Source: Janthinobacterium sp. J1-1 (lineage in GTDB: Bacteria > Pseudomonadota > Gammaproteobacteria > Burkholderiales > Burkholderiaceae_D). From it: a stretch of 64,000 nt of DNA. The translations under genes were made by a program, and so were the position numbers. The stretch spans positions 5,456,001 to 5,520,000 of the forward strand of contig NZ_CP132339.1 in NCBI RefSeq assembly GCF_030944405.1, read 5' to 3'. This document shows positions 43,639-51,758 of this stretch, piece after piece. Below the pieces are notes generated by a model, which searched no databases, was not told where the DNA came from, and was given only the letters and a program-made list of their open reading frames with translations. Numbering within the stretch: position 1 is the first letter of the stretch; each line of letters opens with the position of its first letter.

Positions 43639-45215
43639 TGCGAACGCAGCCACGTGCGGTAATTGGTATAGCGCTGGTGCAGGTACTTCAGTTTCAGCAG
43701 GTCGTCGTACAGTGGGCCATACAGCTTGCGCCCCTTGGTCCGTTCGCCGATCAGCTTTTCGATGCGGTTCAGCCGCGCCAGCGTATCGCGCTCGCTCAGG
43801 CCATCGAGACCCAGGTCGAATTCGGCGGACAGCACGCCGACCGGATCGTCGCGGTCCAGGTTCAGGCGGTTGTATTCATCGTTGGACAAATCGAACAGGC
43901 GGCGCAGCCAGCCCAGCCTGTCGCTGCGGTAGGCGGCGTTTTCGGGCAGCGCAAAGAACGGCGCGTCGAGGTCCGGCTGCAGCTTGTTGTGCAGCACGAA
44001 CGGCAGCACCTGGCGCAGGTCTTCCAGCGCCACTTCGCCGTTGCCGCGGAAATAAGCCATCGCCTTGGCGTAGATCAGCAGCGCCATCAGGGTGCGCACC
44101 GAGATGCCGTTCAGGGTCTGGCAGCCGAGGTCCTTCAGGCGGTCGCGCCCGTTGTCGGCCGCCTGCGCGGCATTGCGGTCGGCGCCGGACAGGCGCGCCG
44201 TATCCTTGGTCATGTATTCGAACTGGCCGCCGGCCGTCTCGAACAGCTCGAACTGGCTGGCAAAAAATTCCAGGCGGCGGCGCACGGCGTCGGGCACTGC
44301 CACCTGGCGGATATCGTTGCCGATCTGGTCCACTTCGCTTTCCGTGAAGATGATATCGGGTGGCACCAGCTCTTCCGGCCGCACGTTTTCTTCCACGCGC
44401 AGCAGCAGTTCGTTCAAAAAGCGCGGGTTGAACGCCAGCGCCTGCACGGTCACGTCGACCCGGTCGCGCAGCGCCTCGATCACCTGGTAGGTGCCGCCAC
44501 CCTGGTCGTCGTTGGCCGTCAAATACCAGGCCGCTTCCGGGCATTCGTAGATATGGTTCAGCACTTCCGCGTAATTGTCACCCATCACGGTCAGCAGCGC
44601 GCTTTGCGTGCGCGTGGGGATGCGGTTGTATTCGTCGACGATTTTCACGCGCATGCCCAGCCAGGCGCGCCAGGCGATGCGGATCTCGTCCATGCTTTGC
44701 GCGTTGACCAGGTCGGCCGGCAGCGGATTGCCCAGCAAATCGGCGATCGTCATCTGCGGATGGCCATGCTGCATCGCCCGTTTCACTTCTTTCACCGACG
44801 ACCCGGCCAGCACTCCCATCAACAGCGCGCTGGCCGTCTTGCCGCGGCCAGGACCGCCGACAAACAGGCATTTGCGGCGCGTGGCAAACGTCAGCAGCGG
44901 CAGCAGGATAAAACTCGAATAGCTTTGCGCCGATGGCAAATTCAGCGTGCGCCGGCTGTCGCCCACCATATAGGTTTGCGACGGCCCGTCGTTGTATTCG
45001 ATATCGTAATGGGGGCTGATAATGGCGTGGTTGACGATCCAGAAATAGGCCTGGCGCAGCTTCTCGTCAAACGGCCGCGTGGTGCTCTCACCCTCCCCGC
45101 CCAGCGCCACCGGCCCCTGGTACAAGTCCGCCACATCGAACTGCCGCGCGGCGGGCGCCGTCTTGGGTTTGGTGGGGGCTTGCGAGAGGCGCTGGAACAG
45201 ATTAAAAGGCGACAT
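43635..45215 (-). CDS. MoxR-type AAA+ ATPase
   Basis: A 526-residue AAA+ protein. Walker A is GGPGRGKT (residues 120-127), Walker B is VKIVDEYNRIP with D194/E195, and sensor 1 is the Asn of YLTANDDQGGGT; the arginine-finger region lies near EALRDRVDV. An N-terminal 100-residue extension and a long C-terminal helical region make it larger than a minimal MoxR (about 330 residues). MoxR ATPases usually remodel or activate metalloproteins together with VWA partners. Here it is the first gene of a seven-gene operon that includes a VWA-metallopeptidase fusion. A likely promoter lies in the 74-bp gap before it. Confidence 0.88.
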   Translation of the reverse strand: MSPFNLFQRLSQAPTKPKTAPAARQFDVADLYQGPVALGGEGESTTRPFDEKLRQAYFWIVNHAIISPHYDIEYNDGPSQTYMVGDSRRTLNLPSAQSYSSFILLPLLTFATRRKCLFVGGPGRGKTASALLMGVLAGSSVKEVKRAMQHGHPQMTIADLLGNPLPADLVNAQSMDEIRIAWRAWLGMRVKIVDEYNRIPTRTQSALLTVMGDNYAEVLNHIYECPEAAWYLTANDDQGGGTYQVIEALRDRVDVTVQALAFNPRFLNELLLRVEENVRPEELVPPDIIFTESEVDQIGNDIRQVAVPDAVRRRLEFFASQFELFETAGGQFEYMTKDTARLSGADRNAAQAADNGRDRLKDLGCQTLNGISVRTLMALLIYAKAMAYFRGNGEVALEDLRQVLPFVLHNKLQPDLDAPFFALPENAAYRSDRLGWLRRLFDLSNDEYNRLNLDRDDPVGVLSAEFDLGLDGLSERDTLARLNRIEKLIGERTKGRKLYGPLYDDLLKLKYLHQRYTNYRTWLRSQ

Positions 45216-45289
45216 GGCAATATTCTTCCGTTAAGGAAATGAAATTATTGCACAACACGCCAAGAAGCACTGTTCGGATGGAAGGCCGC

Positions 45290-45967
45290 TCAGCCCGCCC
45301 TGACCCACCACTGCGGCACGCCGCCCAACTCGTCCACCATGGTGGTGTCCACATCGATCGACAGCCCATTGACGGTACCGGACTGCGGCTTTTGCATCAT
45401 CTGGTAGCCACGGCCCGGAATCGCCGGCACGGTGCTTTCCGAATGCCAGTAGTGCTGGAACGGCAGGTCGTACAGCTGCTGGCCGTCCAGGCCGCAATTG
45501 GCGCCCACATACAGGCCCGGCAGGTAGCCCTTCACCGACACCTCCTGAAACCAGCTGGTGCAGTAAGCGATCACGTCCTGTGGAGCCGCCCCGGCGTTGA
45601 CGCCCTCGAGGTCCAGCCAGACATTGACTTGTGGCGGCACGCCGATGGCCAGCGCCTGGGCCGCGGCGTTGGCGCCGTGTTCCTCGCCCAGTTGCGCCGT
45701 GGGCGACCAGCCCGGCTCCAGCACATGCTGCACCGGCATCAGCGCCAGCCCGCCGGCGAGGATGCCCTGCGCTTCGGCGGCGGTCAGGTCGCCCGGCGCG
45801 GTGCTTGCCTGCAGGGACAGGTAGCGCACGCAAAAACGGTAGCCCTGACTGGCAAACGCCTGTGCCGTGCCCTGGCTGATAATGCTGTCGGCGTCAAAGC
45901 CGAGGGAGTTGCCGGGTGCCGGCTGGACGGTTCCAGGGGAAGTTGTAAGGGACGGGTTGACTGGCAT
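45290..45967 (-). CDS. DUF1906 (Rv2525c-like glycoside-hydrolase-type) protein
   Basis: A 225-residue protein of the DUF1906/Rv2525c group, a TIM-barrel family related to GH25 muramidases. It reads NSLGFDADSIISQGTAQAFA, then GYRFCVRYLSLQAS, followed by PQVNVWLDLEGVNAGAAPQD with the acidic pair on a strand end, and PGLYVGANCGLDGQQLY. The ATG at 45967 has GAGGA upstream. No signal peptide is evident. It lies 74 bp upstream of the MoxR gene on the same strand and 68 bp from the exporter operon's end, so it could be a separate unit. Enzymatic activity is unproven. Confidence 0.78.
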   Translation of the reverse strand: MPVNPSLTTSPGTVQPAPGNSLGFDADSIISQGTAQAFASQGYRFCVRYLSLQASTAPGDLTAAEAQGILAGGLALMPVQHVLEPGWSPTAQLGEEHGANAAAQALAIGVPPQVNVWLDLEGVNAGAAPQDVIAYCTSWFQEVSVKGYLPGLYVGANCGLDGQQLYDLPFQHYWHSESTVPAIPGRGYQMMQKPQSGTVNGLSIDVDTTMVDELGGVPQWWVRAG

Positions 45968-46035
45968 GGCTATCCTCGCAAAGATGATTGATCGGCCATT
46001 GATCGTATCATCTGCCCGCGAAAAATAAAGCCCGG

Positions 46036-47169
46036 TCAGCTGGTTTTTTCTTCCCTGCGCCAGCGCCGCCATCCCAGCGCCAGGCACGCCAACAGCAAGC
46101 CCAGCAGCCCTGCCACTTCATGGCGTATTTCGTACACCGAGGCGCCCATCTGGTTCAGCGCGACAAAACCCTGGATGCCGGCCGTCGATGGCAGCAGCCA
46201 GCGCAGCCATTGCAGCACAACCGGCATCGAGCTCACGGGCCAGGTCAGGCCGGCCAGGAACAGGACCGGCATCGAGGTGGCGATCATCAGCTGCGTGCCC
46301 CGTTCGCGCGTGCGAAACAGCATCGCCAGCAGCATGCCGAAGGCCGCCACCGTCAGCGAAAACAGCGGCAGCAACAGCAGCAAGCCGCCAAAATTGCCGC
46401 CGCGCGGATAGTCCTGGAACCAGAACACGAAGCCGAAGAAATAGCAGCAGTTCAAAAAGGCGACCGAGGCGAACGCCAGCAGCATGCCCAGGTAGCCCCC
46501 TGCCGTGCGCGGGCCGGGCAAGGGAAACGTCTTGCGCTGGTACCATGTGCCGAACAACATGGTCATGCCGATCAACAGCGTCTGCTGCACGATCAGGGTG
46601 GCCACGCCCGGCACCACGTAGGCGCCATAACCCTCCTTCACATTAAACAGGGGCACGGCGTCGAACGCGACCGGCGCGCGCTGGCCGTTCGCCTGGTAGC
46701 TCGATGGCGTGGCGGCCGCCAGGCGTTTCAGTTCGATGCCGGCAGAGACCGTGCCCACCACTTCGGCCAGTCCATTCAGCGCCACCTTGTTGAGCATCAG
46801 GTACAGGCCATTGCCGGCCACCTGCGCCTGCGCCGCGCGGCCGGCCAGCACCTCCGTCTGCAAGCCTTCGGGGATGATCAGCACGCCCATGACGTCACCG
46901 CGCCACAGCAGGTCCTGGGCGGCGGGCAGCTCGGGGGTGACGGCCACCACGTTCAAGGCCGGATGGGCCATGGCAAAGCGCGTCAGTTGGCGCGACATGC
47001 TGCTGCGATCCTGGTCGACCACGGCCACCGGCACCCGCTGCACCACTTCCTTGGTGTAGGGCAGCGGATAGAAGAAGGAATATAAAACACCGCCGACAAA
47101 CAGCAGGGTCAAGGCGCCCTTGTCCGTCAGCATGGCGCGCCAGGTGGACAGAAATGCTTTCCACATCAT
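46036..47169 (-). CDS. ABC-2 type exporter permease (YhhJ-like)
   Basis: A 377-residue permease of the ABC-2 group: one N-terminal membrane helix (ALTLLFVGGVLYSFFYPLPY), a large periplasmic domain (about residues 40-190), then five helices, including GGLLLLLPLFSLTVAAFGML and the terminal MGASVYEIRHEVAGLLGLLL. It closes a four-gene exporter operon, starting by ATGA overlap with the preceding permease. Members export drugs or other small molecules together with a membrane fusion protein and a TolC-type channel. No ATP-binding site is present. Confidence 0.85.
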   Translation of the reverse strand: MMWKAFLSTWRAMLTDKGALTLLFVGGVLYSFFYPLPYTKEVVQRVPVAVVDQDRSSMSRQLTRFAMAHPALNVVAVTPELPAAQDLLWRGDVMGVLIIPEGLQTEVLAGRAAQAQVAGNGLYLMLNKVALNGLAEVVGTVSAGIELKRLAAATPSSYQANGQRAPVAFDAVPLFNVKEGYGAYVVPGVATLIVQQTLLIGMTMLFGTWYQRKTFPLPGPRTAGGYLGMLLAFASVAFLNCCYFFGFVFWFQDYPRGGNFGGLLLLLPLFSLTVAAFGMLLAMLFRTRERGTQLMIATSMPVLFLAGLTWPVSSMPVVLQWLRWLLPSTAGIQGFVALNQMGASVYEIRHEVAGLLGLLLACLALGWRRWRREEKTS

Positions 47170-48350
47170 GTTTTACCCCAGGCAGCGGGTGCATTCGCGC
47201 GACGCGCCAGCAGCAGCAAACCCAGCGCGCCGCAGCCGATGGCAAAGCCGGCCAGCACCAGCAGCTGCGCCGCGCCATAACGCCATGGCGCGCCGGCCAG
47301 CCAGTACATTGTTTGCAGTTCCAGGTAATGCGTGAGCGGCAAGGCCTGCGCCCAGGCGCGCGCCGCCGGCGGCATGGCCATCAGCGGAAAAGCCTGACCG
47401 GCAAACGCAAACGCCGGCGCGGTAATAAACGCCGTACCCGACAATGACAGGCGCAGCGACAAGGTCGACGCGATCAGCAGCAAGCCCAGGGCGCAATACG
47501 CCAGCACCAGCAGCAGCATGCCCAGCACCAGGCCAGGCAGGCTGCCGGCCACCGCCCAGCCCCGCGCCAGGCTGAAAAACAGCAGATACAGCAGCGCCAG
47601 CGCCGCATACGCGAGCAGGGGAAACAGCAGCTTGGCGCCCACCGCGCGCCACCAGCTGCCCCCGGCCGAGGCCAGCCATTGCGGCACGGTGCCGTCGCGC
47701 AGTTCGCGCCCGACCGTGGTGACCACCGCGATCACGATAAAGATCTGCAGCATGGACGGCATCAGCGCCAGGGTCAAAAACGCCTCATAGCTGGTGTTCT
47801 CGTTATACAGGCTGTTCAACTGCGTGCGCACCGGCTCGAACTGGGCGGCCGCCTGCACGCCGGCTACGCCCTTCTTGCCGCGCGCCGTCATCTCGACGCC
47901 GGCCGACAAGGTGGTCGACACCGTGCGCACGTCGCGCAGCAAGGCTCCCGCGTGCGAGGAAAACTGCGCGTTGTACAGCCATTGCACGGTGGCCTGGCGC
48001 CCTTGCGACAGCTCTTTTTCAAAACCGTCGGGTATCACCAGGTAGCCAAACGCCGAGCGCTCGCGCAGCAGCGCCAAGGCCTGGTCGCTGGAACCCACCT
48101 TGGCCGCGACGAGGACGCCGGGCGAGGCATCGAGCCAGCGCGTGAGCTGGCGCGACAACGCCGAGTTGTCGCGGTCGATGACGGCGATCGGCAAGTCGCG
48201 CGCAATGCCGGCCGAAAAAATCCACCACAGCAGGCCGCACAGCAGCAGCGGTATCCAGCTCAGCATGCCGAAGTCCCAGAAGTCGGCACGCAGCCGCGCC
48301 CACTCGCGCGCCAGCGCCGACGGCTGCTGCTGCCTGATCGCTTCAGTCAT
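47166..48350 (-). CDS. ABC-2 type exporter permease (YhhJ/YbhR-like)
   Basis: A 394-residue permease with the same layout as its downstream partner: N-terminal helix (FGMLSWIPLLLCGLLWWIFS), large periplasmic region with LPIAVIDRDNSALSRQLTRW and SGVLVAAKVGSSDQALALL-like segments, and a cluster of C-terminal helices. The IAVIDRDNSALSRQL pattern is diagnostic of this ABC-2 group. It starts 6 bp after the HlyD-type gene and overlaps the next permease by 4 bp. The two permeases may form a heterodimer. Confidence 0.85.
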   Translation of the reverse strand: MTEAIRQQQPSALAREWARLRADFWDFGMLSWIPLLLCGLLWWIFSAGIARDLPIAVIDRDNSALSRQLTRWLDASPGVLVAAKVGSSDQALALLRERSAFGYLVIPDGFEKELSQGRQATVQWLYNAQFSSHAGALLRDVRTVSTTLSAGVEMTARGKKGVAGVQAAAQFEPVRTQLNSLYNENTSYEAFLTLALMPSMLQIFIVIAVVTTVGRELRDGTVPQWLASAGGSWWRAVGAKLLFPLLAYAALALLYLLFFSLARGWAVAGSLPGLVLGMLLLVLAYCALGLLLIASTLSLRLSLSGTAFITAPAFAFAGQAFPLMAMPPAARAWAQALPLTHYLELQTMYWLAGAPWRYGAAQLLVLAGFAIGCGALGLLLLARRANAPAAWGKT

Positions 48351-48356
48351 GCCGGT

Positions 48357-49331
48357 TCACAGCGGTGGAAACACGACCGACATGCCGGGGCGCAGGCCCT
48401 GGACCCTGATGGCCGGGCGCAGGCGGATCTCGAAGGTGCGCAAGTCGGTGCCGCCCGGGCGCGCCGCGCGCCAGGTGGCAAAGTCCGGCATCACGGCCAC
48501 CGAGCTGACCTTGAAGGTCAGCTGCTGTTTCAGGGCCGGCACATTGGCCGTGTGCGTGCTGCCCATGGCGAACGCCGCCATCTCGTCTTCGCGCACCTGC
48601 AGCACGGCCCAGGCGTCGGCCAGGTTGACCAGGGTCATCACGGGAAAGCCCTGCGGCGCCAGCTCGCCGGGCTGGATCTGGATCTTGCTGACCTGGCCGG
48701 CCACGGGCGCGGTGATTTTGGTCTCCGCCAGCGCCACCTGCGCTTCCGTCAGCACGGCGCCCACCTGGCGCGCCTGGGCGTTGGCGGCATTCTTGTCCTC
48801 GGGCCGCGCGCCCGCATTGGCCATGTCGTACTGGGCGCGCGCGGCCTGCGCCTGCTGCTCGGCGGCGCGCCACTGGGCTTCGGCTTCGTCGCGCTTCTGG
48901 CGCGCGATCACGCCTTCGGCAAACATGTTGTTGACCCTGTCATACGTGGTCCTGGCGATGGCCGCGCCGGTCTGCGCGCGCTGCCAGTTGGCTTTTGCCG
49001 CCCGCACCTCCTCGGGCCGTGCGCCGGCCTGCGCTTTCTGCGCCACGGCGTCGGCCGCCTGCGCGGCGGCGGTGGCCTGCGCCACCTTGGCGTCCACTTC
49101 GGGGCTGGTCAGCTGGAACAGCAGCTGGCCCTGGCTGACGGTGTCGCCCAGCCGGACGTTGACCTGGCCGACCCGGCCCGCCACCTTGGACGAGACGTTG
49201 ACTTCCTGCGCATCCATCTGCCCCTGCAAGGGCAGGCGCTGCGGCAGGAAAGCCTGGTACAAGCCCCAGGCGACAAAGATCAACACGATAATGCCGAGCA
49301 GCCCGGCGAGCTGTTTCTTGAAAGTGCTCAT
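48357..49331 (-). CDS. HlyD/YbhG-type membrane fusion protein
   Basis: A 324-residue periplasmic adaptor. One N-terminal membrane anchor (LAGLLGIIVLIFVAWGLYQA) precedes a lipoyl half (LQGQMDAQEVNVSSKVAGRV), a long alpha-helical hairpin rich in Ala and Gln (AQATAAAQAADAVAQKAQAG), the second lipoyl half (ITAPVAGQVSKIQIQPGEL) and a beta-barrel domain. It bridges the inner-membrane permeases and the TolC-like channel. Its ATG overlaps the stop of the channel gene (ATGA). Confidence 0.9.
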   Translation of the reverse strand: MSTFKKQLAGLLGIIVLIFVAWGLYQAFLPQRLPLQGQMDAQEVNVSSKVAGRVGQVNVRLGDTVSQGQLLFQLTSPEVDAKVAQATAAAQAADAVAQKAQAGARPEEVRAAKANWQRAQTGAAIARTTYDRVNNMFAEGVIARQKRDEAEAQWRAAEQQAQAARAQYDMANAGARPEDKNAANAQARQVGAVLTEAQVALAETKITAPVAGQVSKIQIQPGELAPQGFPVMTLVNLADAWAVLQVREDEMAAFAMGSTHTANVPALKQQLTFKVSSVAVMPDFATWRAARPGGTDLRTFEIRLRPAIRVQGLRPGMSVVFPPL

Positions 49332-50728
49332 GGTGCGGTATCCAGAGGTAAGTGTATGTCGGCCGATGCCGCCAGGCTGCCCAGGCGCTGCGTCTCGCCG
49401 GCCGCTTCCAGCAGTTGCGCCAGGCCCAGCACATAGTTATAGGCGGTCTGTGCGCGCTGGGTTTCGATCTTCGCCAGGTTCAGGCGCGCATCGACCACTT
49501 CCAGCGACGTCACCTGCCCCTGCTGGAAGGCGACCGTCTGCAGGCGGATATTTTCACGCGCCAGTTCCACTGAAGACGTGGTGGAGAGGAACTGGATGCG
49601 CGCGTTTTCCACCGTGCGCCAGTTCTTTTCGATCAGGGTGGGAATATCGCGTCCGGCCTGGCGCGCCGTCACTTCCACACGCTCCTGGTCCAGTTTCGCC
49701 GCTTCGATCAGCTTGCCCGTATTGATACGGTGCACCAGCGGGACCGAGACCACCACTCCGACCGCCCAGTTCGAGCGCACCACCCGTTCGCCGCCCCGGT
49801 TGAGATTGTAGTTACCGACGGCGAACACGGTCGGGCTGTATTCCTTGCCGTGCAGGCGCAACGCCTGTTCCGATTGAAAGCGTTTGCTGGCGATCTTTTT
49901 CCAGGCCGCGTTCTCGCGCATGCCGGTGTCGATGAACGATTGCAGGCTGCCCACCGGCAGCGAGTTGACGAACAGCGGCGTGGCGGGGCGCACCTGGGCG
50001 CCCGTGTTCAGCAGCCGGTCCAGCGCCACTTGCGCGATTTCCGCATCGCTGCGCGCCTGGGCTTCCTCGCTGCGCGCAGCGTCGAGCGCCACGTCGGCGC
50101 GCAGGCGTTCGGCGCGCGAGATCAGGCCGCCCTTTTCCAGCCTGGCCGCGTCGCGCTGGTGCTGCGTCACGCCCGCCGTCACTTCGGCGCGCACGGCCAC
50201 CACCCGTTGCGCCAGCAGCAGCTGGAAATAGCGCTGCGCCACCTGGGTAGTGAGTTTTTCCTCGGCCTCGACCCGTTCGGCATCGGCCTCCTGCGCCATG
50301 CCGGCCGCCACGCCCTTGACGGCGTCGAGCCGCCCCGCCGTGTAGATCGGCCACATGCCGACCAGGCCGAACGAAGTGAGATTGGTCACCACTTCGCGGT
50401 CCAGCGAGTTCGGGATTTCCGGTATTGGCAAGTTCGGCAGCGCAGCGCCGATGCCGCCCGCCACGCCGGCAAAGCGGCTGGTATCGAGACTCAGGTCGGT
50501 CGACAGGCGGCCGCGAAAGGCCGTCAGGTCCAGCGAGGGGCCGTCGATATTCGACAGGGCTTCCGCCTTCAGGGTCTTGGCGCGCACGTCGAGCGAGGCG
50601 CCCTGCACGGCGCCCGAAGCGCCGGCCGCCTGCCGCAGCGCTGCGTCAAAACTGACGCTCTGCGCCTGCGCAGAGGTCGCCAGCGCCAAGGCACTGGCAG
50701 TGAAAAAAGAGATTGCGGTGGGGCCCAT
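49328..50728 (-). CDS. TolC-family outer-membrane efflux protein
   Basis: A 466-residue channel of the TolC family with a signal peptide (GPTAISFFTASALALATSAQ). The two repeated coiled-coil regions of the outer-membrane-factor fold are visible (EKLTTQVAQRYFQLLLAQRV, and VARENIRLQ-type tail ELARENIRLQTVAFQQGQVT SLEVVDARLNLAKIE split across the C-terminal half). It heads a four-gene operon with an adaptor and two ABC-2 permeases. A ribosome site AGGACA precedes the start. No ATPase gene follows. Confidence 0.88.
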   Translation of the reverse strand: MGPTAISFFTASALALATSAQAQSVSFDAALRQAAGASGAVQGASLDVRAKTLKAEALSNIDGPSLDLTAFRGRLSTDLSLDTSRFAGVAGGIGAALPNLPIPEIPNSLDREVVTNLTSFGLVGMWPIYTAGRLDAVKGVAAGMAQEADAERVEAEEKLTTQVAQRYFQLLLAQRVVAVRAEVTAGVTQHQRDAARLEKGGLISRAERLRADVALDAARSEEAQARSDAEIAQVALDRLLNTGAQVRPATPLFVNSLPVGSLQSFIDTGMRENAAWKKIASKRFQSEQALRLHGKEYSPTVFAVGNYNLNRGGERVVRSNWAVGVVVSVPLVHRINTGKLIEAAKLDQERVEVTARQAGRDIPTLIEKNWRTVENARIQFLSTTSSVELARENIRLQTVAFQQGQVTSLEVVDARLNLAKIETQRAQTAYNYVLGLAQLLEAAGETQRLGSLAASADIHLPLDTAP

Positions 50729-50865
50729 GTGGTGTCCTGTCCATAAAAAAGCGAAAGCACGGGATGGCCATGTTTATACTTTCACAATAGCAATTATAGG
50801 CAAGGATGTCCACGCCAGCCTGCACTGTTGAACCGGGTGGCAGGGCAGTCACAAGCATCGCTGAT

Positions 50866-50879
50866 TGGATGCAGATCAA
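50866..50879. promoter_or_regulatory. FNR/Anr-like box upstream of the HMA-domain gene
   Basis: TGGATGCAGATCAA matches the TTGAT-N4-ATCAA consensus at nine of ten positions. It lies about 100 bp before the HMA-domain gene at 50979 and about 138 bp upstream of the TolC-family start. Oxygen-responsive control of one or both is possible; this rests on sequence match only. Confidence 0.4.
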
Positions 50880-50978
50880 GGAATCGTGAAAAAGCAAACA
50901 AACCGGGCGCGCTGCTCTGGACGGAATATGGCGCCCTCGCCTACGCTGTTTTTTTATCTGAAAAGCAAGAGGGAAGCG

Positions 50979-51257
50979 ATGCAAACAGCGCGATTGACAA
51001 TTACCGGCATGGACCACGAGGGCTGCGCCGACGCACTGACGGAAGTACTGGAAAATATCAAGGGAGTCGAAACGGTGTGCGTATCGCTGGCGCGCAATGA
51101 CGCCACGGTGCAGTTCGACGAAACGGTGGCCGCGCAGGAGGGCCTGCTGGCCGCCGTGATCGATGCCGTCAACGGCGCCGGCTTTATCGGCGAGATGGCA
51201 CAGGCGCAGGCACCGATTCCCTGCACCGGCGCCTGCGGCCACTGCCACCGCAGCTAA
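50979..51257 (+). CDS. Heavy-metal-associated (HMA) domain protein
   Basis: A 92-residue small ferredoxin-like HMA protein (RLTITGMDHEGCADALTEVL followed by ENIKGVETVCVSLARNDATV). In copper chaperones the loop is GMxCxxC; here it reads GMDHEGC, so the first Cys is His13 and Cys16 is kept. A C-terminal CTGACGHCHRS adds three more Cys and a His, a possible second metal site. The start at 50979 has GAGGGAA upstream. It would bind a soft metal such as Cu, Zn or Cd in the cytoplasm. It is convergent with ubiT, overlapping it by 4 bp. Confidence 0.8.
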   Translation: MQTARLTITGMDHEGCADALTEVLENIKGVETVCVSLARNDATVQFDETVAAQEGLLAAVIDAVNGAGFIGEMAQAQAPIPCTGACGHCHRS

Positions 51258-51742
51258 GTTTTTTCTACCTTCCCGCACAGCTGCGCCAGCACGCGGCGCG
51301 GATGCAGCGACTGCAGGTCGAACGGTGGCAATTCCAGCGCATCGAGCGTGTTCTTGAACAGCAGGCCCAGCTCCGTATCGCCTTCGAGCAACAGGCGGCG
51401 GCTGAAGAACAGGGTGTCCGGGTCTTCCTGGCGCCGCGCCAGCAGCAGCAAATCATGCGCGCTGGCGCCGATGGTCAGGTCCGGCGCCTGGCCATGGCGG
51501 GCCGGCGCGAACTGCCCTCCCTGCCAGCAAAAATCCACCGCCACACCGGCATCGAGCACCCGCAGGCGCAGGCTGCGTCCTTGTAACAGCGCGCGCACAT
51601 CGCCGGGCAATTGCGGCGCCAGCAGGCGGTTCAGGCCCTGCACGAAGGCCCAGGAAGCGGGGTATGGCGGCAGCCTGGCCAGCAGCGCGACCAAGGGCAC
51701 CGGCAGCCGGAATGGCGGCAGTGTTTCTATCGTGTTCAGCAT
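51254..51742 (-). CDS. ubiT: O2-independent ubiquinone biosynthesis accessory protein UbiT
   Basis: A 162-residue SCP2-domain protein. The N-terminal PPFRLPVPLVALLARLPPYP precedes the lipid-binding SCP2 core (LRLRVLDAGVAVDFCWQGGQ, then PDLTIGASAHDLLLLARRQE). In E. coli UbiT (YhbT) works with UbiU and UbiV to make ubiquinone without oxygen, probably binding the isoprenoid intermediates. It is the last gene of ubiU-ubiV-ubiT on the minus strand, starting 17 bp after ubiV. The ATG at 51742 was preferred over one 34 codons upstream that lies inside ubiV. Confidence 0.9.
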   Translation of the reverse strand: MLNTIETLPPFRLPVPLVALLARLPPYPASWAFVQGLNRLLAPQLPGDVRALLQGRSLRLRVLDAGVAVDFCWQGGQFAPARHGQAPDLTIGASAHDLLLLARRQEDPDTLFFSRRLLLEGDTELGLLFKNTLDALELPPFDLQSLHPRRVLAQLCGKVEKT

Positions 51743-51758
51743 GTGATTCCCGTGAGGT

